From contig NZ_LT859959.1 in assembly GCF_900176205.1 (NCBI RefSeq), forward strand, positions 2,439,001-2,503,000: a stretch of 64,000 bases of DNA, read 5' to 3'. The number at the start of each line of letters is the position of its first letter. The first letter of the stretch is position 1. Below the pieces are notes generated by a model that worked only from the letters and a program-made list of their open reading frames with translations, did not search any database and was not told where the DNA came from. This DNA comes from Bradyrhizobium sp. ORS 285. GTDB taxonomy: Bacteria > Pseudomonadota > Alphaproteobacteria > Rhizobiales > Xanthobacteraceae. Shown piece by piece: positions 29,784 through 38,838 of the stretch. A program made the translations under genes and the position numbers.

Positions 29784-30737
29784 GTGACCACGGGGGCTGA
29801 CCAGATGTCGATCGCGAAGGCGCCGCCGTCGCGACCGAATGTCGCAACGCGCCGGCTCCTGGTGATCATCAACCGCGGCAGCCGCTCCGGCGGCGAGGCC
29901 GCCGGCGTCGCCGTGTCGCGGCTGGGCGCGGCCGGCTATGATCTCGTGATCTCGGCGCCGCACAGCCCGCGCGAGGTATCACCATGGATCGAAGCCCATG
30001 CTGACGATGCGGAGGCCGTCATCGTCGCCGGGGGAGACGGCAGCCTGAACGCGGCCGCGCCCGCGCTGGTCAAGACAGGGCTGCCGCTCGGCATCATTCC
30101 GGCGGGCACCGCCAACGATCTCGCCCGCACGCTCGGCCTGCCGCCGGACATGGAGGCTGCGGCCGACGTGATTGCAGCCGGCCATCGCCGGCAGATCGAT
30201 CTGGGCGAGGTCAACGGACATCCATTCTTCAACGTCGCCAGCCTCGGCCTGAGCGCCGAACTGGCGCGGCAGCTCACCAAGGAGACCAAGCGCAGGTTCG
30301 GGCGACTGGGCTACGCGATCACCGCGCTGAAGGTGCTCACCAATGCGCGGCCGTTCCGCGCTGTCATCGTGTCGTCCGACGGCGCGGTGCGCGTGAAGAC
30401 CCTGCAGATCGCCGTCGGCAATGGCCGCTATTACGGCGGCGGCATGGCCGTCGACCACCGCGCGGAGATCGACGATTCCCATCTCGATCTCTATTCGCTC
30501 GAGGTCGGCCGCGTCTGGAAGCTGCTGGCGATGGCCTATGACTTTCGCCGGGGCCGGCACGGGCTATGGCAGGAGGTGCGCGCGTCGCGCGACACCTCGT
30601 TCGAGATCCGCACCCGCAAGCCGCGCCCGATCAATGCGGATGGTGAGCTCGTCACCTTCACCCCGGCCCGGTTTTCCGTGCTGCCGCGCGCGGTCACCGT
30701 GTTCGTGCCGGAGGCGGCGGGGCAGGCGAGGGCCTGA
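29784..30737 (+). CDS. Diacylglycerol/sphingosine kinase-like lipid kinase (YegS/DagK family)
   Basis: A 317-residue cytoplasmic lipid kinase. The catalytic domain holds 'LLVIINRGSRSG', 'VIVAGGDGSLNAAAPAL' and 'GIIPAGTANDLARTLGLP'. The second domain has 'FFNVASLGLSAELAR' and 'INADGEL' near the end (ATP phosphate contacts). It should phosphorylate a lipid hydroxyl such as diacylglycerol. GTG 29784 is preceded by GGGAG with 6 bp spacing; ATG 29805 is an alternative. A FtsH-like protease gene follows 65 bp downstream on the same strand. Confidence 0.9.
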   Translation: MTTGADQMSIAKAPPSRPNVATRRLLVIINRGSRSGGEAAGVAVSRLGAAGYDLVISAPHSPREVSPWIEAHADDAEAVIVAGGDGSLNAAAPALVKTGLPLGIIPAGTANDLARTLGLPPDMEAAADVIAAGHRRQIDLGEVNGHPFFNVASLGLSAELARQLTKETKRRFGRLGYAITALKVLTNARPFRAVIVSSDGAVRVKTLQIAVGNGRYYGGGMAVDHRAEIDDSHLDLYSLEVGRVWKLLAMAYDFRRGRHGLWQEVRASRDTSFEIRTRKPRPINADGELVTFTPARFSVLPRAVTVFVPEAAGQARA

Positions 30738-30802
30738 CGCCCGTCGCTTGATCCGCAGCGCCCGGCACCACGTTTTCGACCGATCACCCGAATGAGAAAC
30801 TC

Positions 30803-32650
30803 ATGACCAAGCAGACCCGCTTCAATCTCTGGTACGCTGTTGTCGCGATCTTCGTCGCGATGATGATCCACAATGCGTGGACGAGCTATCGTCAGGTCGC
30901 CGTCATCCCCTACAGCCAGTTTCAGGACCTGCTGAACGCCGGCAAGGTCAAGGAAGTCGGCGTCTCCGAGAACTACCTCGAAGGCACGCTGAAGGAGCCG
31001 CTGCCGGGCGGTCAGACGCGCTTTGCCACGACGCGCGTCGACCAGGAATTCGCAAAAGAGCTCGCCAAGGCCAACGTGACCTTCACCGGCCGCATCGAGA
31101 GCAACATCCTCGGCGACATCCTCTCGCTGGTGATGCCGATCGCGCTGTTCTTCGGCGTCTGGTTCTGGCTGTCGCGGCGGATGATGGGTGGTGCCGGCGG
31201 GCTCGGCGGCGGCCTGATGCAGATCGGCAAGAGCAAGGCCAAGGTCTATGTCGAGGCCAATACCGGCGTGCGCTTCGACGATGTCGCCGGCGTCGACGAG
31301 GCCAAGGACGAACTGCGCGAGATCGTCGCCTTCCTCAGAGATCCGAAATCCTATGGCCGGCTCGGCGGCCGCATGCCGAAGGGCGTGCTGCTGGTCGGCC
31401 CGCCCGGCACCGGCAAGACGCTGCTTGCCAAGGCGGTCGCGGGCGAGGCGGGCGTGCCGTTCTTCTCGATCTCCGGCTCGGAGTTCGTCGAGATGTTCGT
31501 CGGCGTCGGCGCGGCGCGTGTGCGCGACCTGTTCGAGCAGGCGCGCGCCAAGGCGCCGGCTATCATTTTCATCGACGAGCTCGATGCGCTCGGACGCGCC
31601 CGCGGCATGGGCCCGTTCGCCGGCGGCCATGATGAGAAGGAGCAGACGCTCAACCAGCTCTTGGTCGAGCTCGACGGTTTCGATTCCTCGACCGGCCTCG
31701 TGCTGCTGGCGGCGACCAACCGGCCGGAGATCCTCGATCCCGCGCTGCTGCGCGCCGGCCGCTTCGACCGCCAGGTGCTGGTCGATCGTCCGGACAAGCC
31801 GGGCCGCATCCAGATCCTGCGGGTGCATCTCAAGAAGTCCAAGCTCGCGGCCGACGTCGACCCGGAGAAGGTGGCGGCGCTGACGCCCGGCTTCACCGGC
31901 GCCGATCTCGCCAACCTCGTCAACGAGGCGACCCTGCTCGCGACGCGACGCGGCGCCGACGAGGTCTCGCTCGATGATTTCAACAATGCGATCGAGCGCA
32001 TCGTCGCCGGCCTGGAGAAGCGCAACCGGCTGCTCAATCCGAAAGAGCGCGAGATCGTCGCCTATCACGAGATGGGCCATGCGATCGTCGCGATGAGCCT
32101 GCCGGGCACCGATCCCGTGCACAAGGTCTCGATCATTCCGCGCGGCGTCGGCGCACTCGGCTACACCATCCAGCGCCCGACCGAGGACCGCTTCCTGATG
32201 ACCCGCGAGGAGCTCGAGAACAAGATGGCGGTGCTGCTCGGCGGCCGCGCCGCGGAGCTCGTGGTCTACGGCCATCTGTCGACCGGAGCGGCCGACGATC
32301 TCCGTCGCGTCACCGACATCGCGCGCTCGATGGTGACGCGCTACGGCATGTCGGAGCAATTGGGCTCGGTCGCCTATGAGCGCGACAACCAGTCGTTCCT
32401 GGCTCCGGGCGCCGCGCGCAGCGCCGACTACGGCGAGGCGGCAGGTGATGCGATCGACGCGGAGGTTCGTGCCATTGTCACTTCAGCCCTCGACCGCACC
32501 CGCAAGCTGCTGCAGGACAAGCGCGACGTGCTGGAGCGCGCCGCGCGCAGGCTGCTGGTGAAGGAGACCCTGGACGAGAGCGAGCTCGCGGCGATCCTCA
32601 AGCAGGACCAGCGCGCGGGTGATCTCGTCGCAGCGGCGCAGCCGATGTAG
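30803..32650 (+). CDS. ftsH: FtsH-type membrane AAA+ zinc metalloprotease
   Basis: A 615-residue protein. It has two N-terminal spans (about 10-25 and 105-125) flanking a small periplasmic domain, then the AAA+ module: Walker A 'GPPGTGKT' near residue 199, pore loop '[13 protein letters not shown]', Walker B '[11 protein letters not shown]', and SRH '[14 protein letters not shown]'. The M41 protease zinc site is '[10 protein letters not shown]' near residue 420; most FtsH proteins have HEAGH here. The usual acidic C-terminal tail of housekeeping FtsH is shorter and ends 'VAAAQPM'. It is probably an accessory FtsH paralogue that degrades membrane proteins; the main ftsH (usually beside tilS and folP) is not in this window. 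Confidence 0.93.
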   Translation: MTKQTRFNLWYAVVAIFVAMMIHNAWTSYRQVAVIPYSQFQDLLNAGKVKEVGVSENYLEGTLKEPLPGGQTRFATTRVDQEFAKELAKANVTFTGRIESNILGDILSLVMPIALFFGVWFWLSRRMMGGAGGLGGGLMQIGKSKAKVYVEANTGVRFDDVAGVDEAKDELREIVAFLRDPKSYGRLGGRMPKGVLLVGPPGTGKTLLAKAVAGEAGVPFFSISGSEFVEMFVGVGAARVRDLFEQARAKAPAIIFIDELDALGRARGMGPFAGGHDEKEQTLNQLLVELDGFDSSTGLVLLAATNRPEILDPALLRAGRFDRQVLVDRPDKPGRIQILRVHLKKSKLAADVDPEKVAALTPGFTGADLANLVNEATLLATRRGADEVSLDDFNNAIERIVAGLEKRNRLLNPKEREIVAYHEMGHAIVAMSLPGTDPVHKVSIIPRGVGALGYTIQRPTEDRFLMTREELENKMAVLLGGRAAELVVYGHLSTGAADDLRRVTDIARSMVTRYGMSEQLGSVAYERDNQSFLAPGAARSADYGEAAGDAIDAEVRAIVTSALDRTRKLLQDKRDVLERAARRLLVKETLDESELAAILKQDQRAGDLVAAAQPM

Positions 32651-32672
32651 CTCATGACTGCGTAGTGGCGGC

Positions 32673-32809
32673 GTAGGGTGGGCAAAGGCGCGCCCATCTG
32701 CGCCCTTGTTGCGCCGATCCATCCCGCGCCGTGCCCACCGTTGCCACCAGCGACGCGGATGCGCGGTGGGCACGCCGCCGCCTGACGGCGGCTGCTTTGC
32801 CCACCCTAC
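32673..32809. repeat. Palindromic intergenic repeat, family A copy 1
   Basis: This 137-bp unit begins GTAGGGTGGGCAAAGGCGC and ends in the inverted GCCCACCCTAC. An inner inverted repeat GTGCCCACC / GGTGGGCAC is nested inside. The same outer and inner arms recur at 39442-39601. It lies just after ftsH and may act as a transcript-end or mRNA-stability hairpin. Confidence 0.85.
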
Positions 32810-32846
32810 GGCTGTCAAACAAGATCACAGCGCGTGTAGCACGTCG

Positions 32847-32878
32847 CCCGGATGTCGCTTTCGCTCATCCGGGCTACG
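32847..32878. repeat. Short palindromic repeat, family B copy 1
   Basis: A hairpin with 8-bp arms CCCGGATG / CATCCGGG, followed by CTACG. It lies directly after the 3' end of the leftward cytochrome b561 gene and could terminate it. A diverged copy is at 47434-47465. Confidence 0.75.
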
Positions 32879-32881
32879 CGA

Positions 32882-33424
32882 TCAACGCCTTGGCCACATC
32901 CGGGCGAGGGTCTCGTCCTTCTTGACGAATTCGTGCCAGAGCGTCGCCGCGATGTGCAGGCCGACGACGAGATAGACCACATAAGCCAGCGTATCATGTG
33001 CGATCTCGCCGGCATGGGCGACCGCCTTGTCGCCGGCGAACAAACGCGGCCAGCTGAAGGTCCCGAAGTAGCGCAGCGAGTAGCCGCCGGCTGAGGAGAA
33101 CATGTAGCCGGTGACCGGCATGACCAGCAGCAGGGCGTAGAGCGCCCAATGATTGAGCTGAGACAGCGCGCGGACGGCTGCGCTGAACGTTGCAGGCGCG
33201 GGCGGCGCCATGGTTCGTGCTCGCACGATCACACGGAGCAGCGCCAGCAGAAACAGCGTGATCCCGAGCGATTTGTGAACTTCCAGCAGCTCGCGCCTGG
33301 GTGATGTTCCTGCCGGCTGCAGGCCGCAATAGAGCCCGATCAGCATCGCCGCAATGAACAGCACGGCGGTGGCCCAATGAATCCATCGCAGCCAGGGATC
33401 GTAGGCGGTCGTCGTCTCGGTCAT
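32882..33424 (-). CDS. Cytochrome b561-type diheme membrane protein
   Basis: A 180-residue protein with four spans. Candidate haem-ligand histidines are in 'LRWIHWATAVLF' (span 1), 'LEVHKSLGITLFLL' (span 2), 'EIAHDTLAYVVYL' and 'GLHIAATLWHEF' (span 4), as in the bacterial cytochrome b561 family (CybB). These proteins pass electrons from the quinone pool, for instance to superoxide. The start at ATG 33424 ('MTETTTAYDPWLRW') matches the family; a longer frame upstream looks non-coding. No cytochrome c partner is adjacent. Confidence 0.9.
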   Translation of the reverse strand: MTETTTAYDPWLRWIHWATAVLFIAAMLIGLYCGLQPAGTSPRRELLEVHKSLGITLFLLALLRVIVRARTMAPPAPATFSAAVRALSQLNHWALYALLLVMPVTGYMFSSAGGYSLRYFGTFSWPRLFAGDKAVAHAGEIAHDTLAYVVYLVVGLHIAATLWHEFVKKDETLARMWPRR

Positions 33425-33703
33425 ATCAGGGTCTCGCACGTGCGGAGGGAGCGGCCTGCATAGAACCGCGCTCGCGCGATGTCGAAGGATCAGAGGTCGA
33501 CGTCGCCGCGTACGACAACTGGATGAGGGTGTCTTTCGATCATTTCTGGGTGATGCGAGCTGCGCGCAGATTGTCGTTGGCACGTCCGCAGAAGTGGTCT
33601 GAACAGTCGGGCACGTTTATGAGCGCTCGCGCAAGGATTGCGCCTTGCTTTTCCTGCAATTGCAGCCCAAGCTCCGCGCCGGCATTCTGGTCGGGGGGAC
33701 CTC

Positions 33704-36154
33704 ATGTCCAACATTGCTCCGAGAAGCGACACCGCTCCGCGAAACATCGTGCTGCTGTCGGATGGGACCGGCAACAGCGCCAAGGCGGTGTTCAAGACCA
33801 ACGTCTGGCGGCTGTTCCAGCTGCTCGATCTGCGCGATCCGAGCCGGCAGATCGCCTTCTACGATGACGGCGTCGGCACCTCGTCGTTCAAGCTGTTCGC
33901 AGCGCTCGGCGGCATCTTCGGCTTCGGGCTGAAGCGCAATGTGATCGCGATCTACAGCTTCTGCTGCCGCAACTACCGCCCGGGCGATCGCATCTACTGC
34001 TTCGGCTTCAGCCGCGGCGCCTTCACGATCCGGATCGTGGCGGCCATGATCGCGGGGCAGGGGCTCGTTCCCTACGACAACAACGACGCCGATCTGGCAC
34101 GGTTCGCTGCCGATGCCTATCGCCGCTACCGGCGGCGCTACAACAGCGGCGTCCTCAGATATCTCGGCAGGATCGGCCTCGATCTCCGCGGCATCCGCGA
34201 TTGGGGACTCCGCGAGCTACGCAGCTGGCTCCATCTGAAGCCCGAGCCGCCGTCCATTCCGGTGGAGAGCATCCATTTCGTCGGCATCTGGGACACGGTC
34301 GACGCCTATGGTGGTCCGATCGAGGAAATGACCCGCGCCATCGATTATTGGATCTGGCCGCTGTCGATGCCGGACCAGTTCATGAGTTCGAAGATCCATC
34401 GCGCCTGCCATGCGCTGGCGATCGAGGAGGAGCGCGATGCGTTCCGCCCGGTGATCTGGGACGAGCGCTATGTCTGGGGCCGTGACGAGGCGGTGCCCGG
34501 CCGGAGTGACAAGAAGGACTGGCTGTTCGGCATCGATCACGATCCGCGCAGCGAGGCCGCGAAATGCGCCGACCCGCCGCCCCATCTGCGCACCGATCTG
34601 CCGGCCGGTGATCGCGAGCGCATCAGCCAGGTGTGGTTCACCGGCGTGCACTCCGACATCGGCGGCGGCTATCCGCAGGACGGCCTGTCCTATGTGACGC
34701 TCGACTGGATGCTCGATCGCGCCAAGGCCTATGGGCTGGTCTATCTCGACGAGCGGCGCAGGCTGCTCAGCGATCCCGAGATCGATCCATTCGACAAGCT
34801 CAACGACTCCCGCAAGGGGCTTGCCGCCTACTACCGCTACAAGCCGCGCAATCTGCGCGAGATCTACGACGCTCCGCCCTACAGGCTGTCGCTGCGTTAC
34901 GATGTCAGTCGCATCAAATGGCTGCTGCATTCGCCGTTCAAGTCGCAGACGGAGCTTCTGGCCGGCGATCTGCATCCGAGCCTGCCGCAGCCGCCATTGC
35001 CGCCGGTGAAGCCTGTCATCCACCACACCGTGTTCGAACGCATCCAGGCCGGGACCGATCACTATGCACCGGTCGTCGTGCCGGCCAGCTACCGTCTGGC
35101 CGACGGCACCGGCGCGCCCGTCGATGCGCTGCATCCGTGCGATCGGGGGCCCGCTCGGACCCATGTCCAGGATGATGTCTGGAGCTGGGTGTGGCTGCGC
35201 CGCGTGGTCTATTTCGCGACGATGTTCGCGCTGCTGTTCGTCGCGGCGATCCCTTATGTCGTCATCTACTGGCCGCGTTTCCTCTATGACCCGCTGCATG
35301 TGGTGGGCGATCCCCTGGTCAACGCGGCCGCTGCGTTCCTGCCGAAGTTTCTCGATCCCTGGTTTGTCGCGTTCCGGGATTCCCCAGGCTTCCTGCTGAT
35401 CGGAGCAGCCGTGGCGTTCGGCTTGACGGCGTGGGGCTCCTCCCTGCAGCGAACGATCCGCGACGCCGCACGCATCGCCTGGAATGATCCGTCACGGCAC
35501 AAGCCGGTGACTGGCTGGCGCGCGACGGTCTATTCGCTGCGCCGCCAAGGCTGGTATGTTGCCGGTTTCTATCTGCTCAAGACGTGGATCTTCCCCACCG
35601 GGATCATGTTCTGGCTGTTCTGGTGGCTCGCGTTCGGCACGGCCAATACGGCAGGGCTGTTCTGCAAGGAGTCGCTGCGACCGGTCGAGGTCGACGAGAC
35701 GGAGATCGGCGCATATCCCGGTGGAAGCATCCGGCCCGTGTTTGAAACACGGCACCATTGCTATCCGACGGCGCTGACCGTGGCGCAGGGCGAGACCTAT
35801 CAGATCGCGCTCGACGTCGGGGAGGCGTGGAGCGACGGCGGCATCCCCGCAACTCCGGCCGGTTTCGGTTACGGCACCTGGACGCAGCTGCCCGGGATAC
35901 CCTTCAAGCGGCTGATCTGGTCGAACTGGTTTGCGCCGATCGTGCGGGTGGGCAGCACCGGGCTCGAGGAGCATCTCCCGGTCTTCCAGCAGGAAGCGCC
36001 AGGTAGCAGCCGCTGGACAGCCAGGTTCACGGCCCGCAGCGATGGGGAGGTGTTCGTCTACGTCAACGACACGTCCATCCTGCTTCCTTGGCTGTTGTAT
36101 CAGTTCTACTTCAACAACAAGGGCAACGCGGTCGTCTCGTTGAAGAAGCTGTAG
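33704..36154 (+). CDS. DUF2235 alpha/beta-hydrolase-like membrane protein
   Basis: A large protein of 816 residues. The first 400 residues are a DUF2235 domain: 'IVLLSDGTGNSAKA', 'YDDGVGTSS', 'YCFGFSRGAFTIR' (the GxSxG-like nucleophile elbow, Ser in GFSRG), and 'FTGVHSDIGGGYP' with the Asp/His expected for a lipase-type triad. Two or three spans lie near residues 500, 565 and 625, then an extracytoplasmic beta-rich tail of about 170 residues. Some DUF2235 proteins are type VI phospholipase effectors (Tle1), but I see no VgrG, PAAR or immunity gene here. Start ATG 33704 has a strong GGGGGG site. Confidence 0.85.
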   Translation: MSNIAPRSDTAPRNIVLLSDGTGNSAKAVFKTNVWRLFQLLDLRDPSRQIAFYDDGVGTSSFKLFAALGGIFGFGLKRNVIAIYSFCCRNYRPGDRIYCFGFSRGAFTIRIVAAMIAGQGLVPYDNNDADLARFAADAYRRYRRRYNSGVLRYLGRIGLDLRGIRDWGLRELRSWLHLKPEPPSIPVESIHFVGIWDTVDAYGGPIEEMTRAIDYWIWPLSMPDQFMSSKIHRACHALAIEEERDAFRPVIWDERYVWGRDEAVPGRSDKKDWLFGIDHDPRSEAAKCADPPPHLRTDLPAGDRERISQVWFTGVHSDIGGGYPQDGLSYVTLDWMLDRAKAYGLVYLDERRRLLSDPEIDPFDKLNDSRKGLAAYYRYKPRNLREIYDAPPYRLSLRYDVSRIKWLLHSPFKSQTELLAGDLHPSLPQPPLPPVKPVIHHTVFERIQAGTDHYAPVVVPASYRLADGTGAPVDALHPCDRGPARTHVQDDVWSWVWLRRVVYFATMFALLFVAAIPYVVIYWPRFLYDPLHVVGDPLVNAAAAFLPKFLDPWFVAFRDSPGFLLIGAAVAFGLTAWGSSLQRTIRDAARIAWNDPSRHKPVTGWRATVYSLRRQGWYVAGFYLLKTWIFPTGIMFWLFWWLAFGTANTAGLFCKESLRPVEVDETEIGAYPGGSIRPVFETRHHCYPTALTVAQGETYQIALDVGEAWSDGGIPATPAGFGYGTWTQLPGIPFKRLIWSNWFAPIVRVGSTGLEEHLPVFQQEAPGSSRWTARFTARSDGEVFVYVNDTSILLPWLLYQFYFNNKGNAVVSLKKL

Positions 36155-36186
36155 CTGCGCGCGTCAGGTCTGGCATCACTGCGTGG

Positions 36187-36205
36187 AGCGTGACGACGTC
36201 ACGCT
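36187..36205. promoter_or_regulatory. Interrupted palindrome upstream of secreted-protein gene
   Basis: AGCGTGACG and its reverse complement are separated by a single A, 90-107 bp before the start at 36294. It could be an operator or part of a transcript end for the preceding gene; no T-run follows. Confidence 0.25.
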
Positions 36206-36293
36206 TCACGCTGGGGATGCTGCGCGGCACGGGCTGGCGTTGGCGTCGGGACTGGGTAGGATGCAGGCATATAGGTCGCCTGCGAGGAGTACC

Positions 36294-37058
36294 ATGACCC
36301 GTCGAAGCTGCACCGGATGGATCGCAAGCCTGGCGCTTGCCGCCGTCACGCTTGCTGGCGCCAGCGCCAATGCCGCCGAGCGCACGATGTCCTGGGAGAG
36401 CGGCTGCCGTTTCACGGTTCGGTACGATCCCGCCAAGCACGACGAGACGCGGCTGCGCAACACCGTGCGTCTGCTGTTCGGCCCGTCCGATTTCGACTCG
36501 CCGGGCACGCCGCCGGCGTTCGATCCGAAGGCGGTCGCAGCGCTCGACCCCGACAAGATCGATCGCACCTGCAAGGCCTCGCTCGATGCGGCCGCGCGGC
36601 TGGAGTTCATCGCGCTGCCCGGTGTCGACGACTACCGCCGCGCCAAGATGGCGGAGCTGAAGGACAGTTGCGATTTCGACCTGGCGCATACTCGCGGCTT
36701 CAAGACGCCCTCGGCGCTGCGCGACTATCAGCCTGCCGCCGCCTGTGCGAAGTTCGTCGACGCGATCGAGGGCAAGACCGACCTGCAGCAGACGTTTCGC
36801 CAAAACGTCGACACGGGCTGCGCCGACAACGCCAGCCCGAAGGCCTGCGTCGCGCGCTACCTCGCCGAAGCGCAGAAGGCGGACGGCCAGGAGCGCATGC
36901 GGATCTATCTGGTCAATTTCGGCTGGAGCAATTGCGCGATCAACTACAATCTCCGCAACACCGGCGAGAAGAAGATGGAGGCGATGCGGAGCGCGCTCGA
37001 GACCCAGTTCCGCAAGATGTTCAAGGTCAAGCAGGACAAGTGCGAGGAGGCGGACTGA
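36294..37058 (+). CDS. Secreted hypothetical protein
   Basis: A 254-residue protein from ATG 36294, with GAGGAG 6 bp upstream. A signal peptide ('MTRRSCTGWIASLALAAVTLAGASANA') precedes a mature part with at least eight cysteines, including 'SGCRFTV', 'DRTCKAS', 'DSCDFDL', 'TGCADN' and 'NCAINY', suggesting several disulfides. The C-terminal half is predicted helical with lysine-rich ends. I recognise no family. It stands between the DUF2235 gene and the convergent purB. Confidence 0.75.
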   Translation: MTRRSCTGWIASLALAAVTLAGASANAAERTMSWESGCRFTVRYDPAKHDETRLRNTVRLLFGPSDFDSPGTPPAFDPKAVAALDPDKIDRTCKASLDAAARLEFIALPGVDDYRRAKMAELKDSCDFDLAHTRGFKTPSALRDYQPAAACAKFVDAIEGKTDLQQTFRQNVDTGCADNASPKACVARYLAEAQKADGQERMRIYLVNFGWSNCAINYNLRNTGEKKMEAMRSALETQFRKMFKVKQDKCEEAD

Positions 37059-37085
37059 CGCGCAGTCCGCCCGCCCGAGGCGTGC

Positions 37086-38393
37086 TCAGCCTTCGCCGAA
37101 CACGCGCTTGAAGATCGTGTCGACGTGCTTGAGGTGGTAGCCGAGGTCGAACTGCTCGTCGATCTCGGCATCCGTCAGATACTTCTTCACGTCGGCATCG
37201 GCCTTGAGCAAAGTGCGGAAGTCGCCTTCGCCGCGCCACACCGGCATCGCGTTGCGCTGCACGAGCTTGTAGGAATCCTCGCGGCTCGCGCCCTTCTGGG
37301 TCAGCGCGATCAGTAGGCGCTGCGAGTGCACAAGGCCGCCGAGCTTGTCGAGGTTCTTCGCCATGTTGGCCGGATAGACCAGGAGCTTCTCGATCAGGCC
37401 GGCGAGACGCACCAGCGCGAAGTCGAGCGTGACGGTGGCGTCCGGGCCGATCATGCGCTCGACTGAGGAGTGCGAGATGTCGCGCTCGTGCCAGAGCACG
37501 ACGTTCTCCATCGCCGGCGTCACATAGGCGCGCACCATGCGGGCGAGACCGGTGAGGTTCTCCGACAGCACCGGATTGCGCTTGTGCGGCATCGCCGACG
37601 AGCCCTTCTGGCCTTCCGAGAAGAACTCCTCAGCTTCCAGCACTTCGGTGCGCTGCAGGTGACGGACTTCGGTCGCCAAGCGCTCGACTGAGGAGGCGAT
37701 CACGCCCAACGTGGCAAAGAACATGGCGTGGCGGTCGCGCGGAATGACCTGGGTCGAGACCGGCTCCGGTGTCAGACCCATCGCCTTGGCGACGTGCTCC
37801 TCCACCCGGGGATCGATCTGGGCAAAGGTGCCGACCGCGCCGGAGATGGCGCAGGTCGCCACCTCCTTGCGGGCGGCGACCAGGCGCTCGCGGGCGCGCG
37901 TGAATTCCGCATAGGCATAAGCGAGCTTGAGGCCGAAGGTGACCGGCTCGGCATGGATGCCGTGCGAGCGGCCGATGGTCGGCGTCATCTTGTGCTCGAA
38001 GGCGCGCGTCTTCAGCGCCGCCAGCACGCGGTCGAGATCGGCGAGCAGCAGATCGGCGGCGCGGGTGAGCTGGACGTTGAGGCAGGTGTCGAGCACGTCG
38101 GAGGACGTCATGCCCTGGTGCACGAACCGCGCCTCGGGGCCGACGATCTCGGCGAGATGGGTCAGGAAGGCGATGACGTCGTGCTTGGTCTCGCGCTCGA
38201 TCTCGTCGATGCGGGCGACGTCGAAGGTCGCATCCTTGGCCTTGGCCCAGATCGTCTTGGCCGCGTCCTTCGGGATGGTGCCGAGTTCCGCCAGCGCGTC
38301 CGCCGCATGCGCCTCGATCTCGAACCAGATCTTGAACCGGGTCTGCGGGTCCCAGATCGAGGCCATTTCGGGACGGGAATAGCGGGGGATCAT
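37086..38393 (-). CDS. purB: Adenylosuccinate lyase
   Basis: It catalyses two fumarate-releasing steps of purine synthesis (SAICAR to AICAR, and adenylosuccinate to AMP). The superfamily signature 'GSSAMPHKRNPVLSENL' lies near residue 260, with the flexible catalytic loop. 'HQGMTSSDVLDT' and 'GRSHGIHAEP' supply the other active-site elements. The length of 435 residues is standard. ATG 38393 gives the family N terminus 'MIPRYSRPEM'; upstream codons to 38432 are extra. The gene is divergent from the TetR unit at 38665. Confidence 0.96.
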   Translation of the reverse strand: MIPRYSRPEMASIWDPQTRFKIWFEIEAHAADALAELGTIPKDAAKTIWAKAKDATFDVARIDEIERETKHDVIAFLTHLAEIVGPEARFVHQGMTSSDVLDTCLNVQLTRAADLLLADLDRVLAALKTRAFEHKMTPTIGRSHGIHAEPVTFGLKLAYAYAEFTRARERLVAARKEVATCAISGAVGTFAQIDPRVEEHVAKAMGLTPEPVSTQVIPRDRHAMFFATLGVIASSVERLATEVRHLQRTEVLEAEEFFSEGQKGSSAMPHKRNPVLSENLTGLARMVRAYVTPAMENVVLWHERDISHSSVERMIGPDATVTLDFALVRLAGLIEKLLVYPANMAKNLDKLGGLVHSQRLLIALTQKGASREDSYKLVQRNAMPVWRGEGDFRTLLKADADVKKYLTDAEIDEQFDLGYHLKHVDTIFKRVFGEG

Positions 38394-38555
38394 CAGGGCT
38401 CTCCAGGCGGGAAGGAAGGTGGGCGGGACCATCGCGTCCGCGCCAGCAGCATTTTACGCCGTGCTCTACCAGAGCCGCCGGGGTGACACAAACGGCGGGT
38501 CTCCCCTCCGATATCAGGCGTGAGAACGTATCATAATACCTGAATCAAAAAATCT

Positions 38556-38583
38556 CGCTGACAGATATTGAAATCTGTCAGCG
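38556..38583. promoter_or_regulatory. 11-bp-arm palindrome, candidate TetR operator
   Basis: CGCTGACAGAT and its exact reverse complement are separated by ATTGAA, in an AT-rich patch. The site lies 82 bp before the small gene at 38665 and 252 bp before the TetR gene, with a TATAAT-like 'CATAAT' just upstream. Length and symmetry fit a TetR-family operator, so autoregulation is likely. It could also affect the divergent purB. Confidence 0.6.
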
Positions 38584-38664
38584 CGATGGTGTATGTTTCA
38601 CCCATGATCAACTAGCACTGTCTGACCATGGGTTCAGCGGTTTCAAATGCGAAGGACCGCTTCG

Positions 38665-38838
38665 ATGAAGATTGAAAAGCGATTGCTCCACACACAATTC
38701 CAGGACTGGCTGAATCTCCAGATCGCCCGCCATCTGGAAGCGCAGGCTGCGAAGTTCAACGCAGTCTCGGGCGCCGACAGGGGCGAGCCGATCCAGATCA
38801 AAGCACATCCCCGTGATGCCGATATGGTGCACGCATGA
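38665..38838 (+). CDS. Small protein upstream of and coupled to TetR regulator
   Basis: A 57-residue frame 'MKIEKRLLHTQFQDWLNLQI...' from ATG 38665, with AAGGA 8 bp upstream. It is helical and hydrophilic. Its stop overlaps the TetR start codon (ATGA-type overlap), implying translational coupling. I do not recognise it. An upstream in-frame ATG at 38647 would add six residues. The overlap, the ribosome site and the operator-like palindrome upstream are the reasons to think it is real. Confidence 0.5.
   Translation: MKIEKRLLHTQFQDWLNLQIARHLEAQAAKFNAVSGADRGEPIQIKAHPRDADMVHA

Noticed and set aside
29452..29847. Short frames on both strands before the lipid kinase
   Set aside because: No ribosome site, no family resemblance, and they overlap the probable promoter region and structured leader.
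33704..36154. DUF2235 protein as a type VI secretion effector
   Set aside because: No VgrG, PAAR, adaptor or immunity gene is adjacent and the protein has membrane spans after the hydrolase domain.
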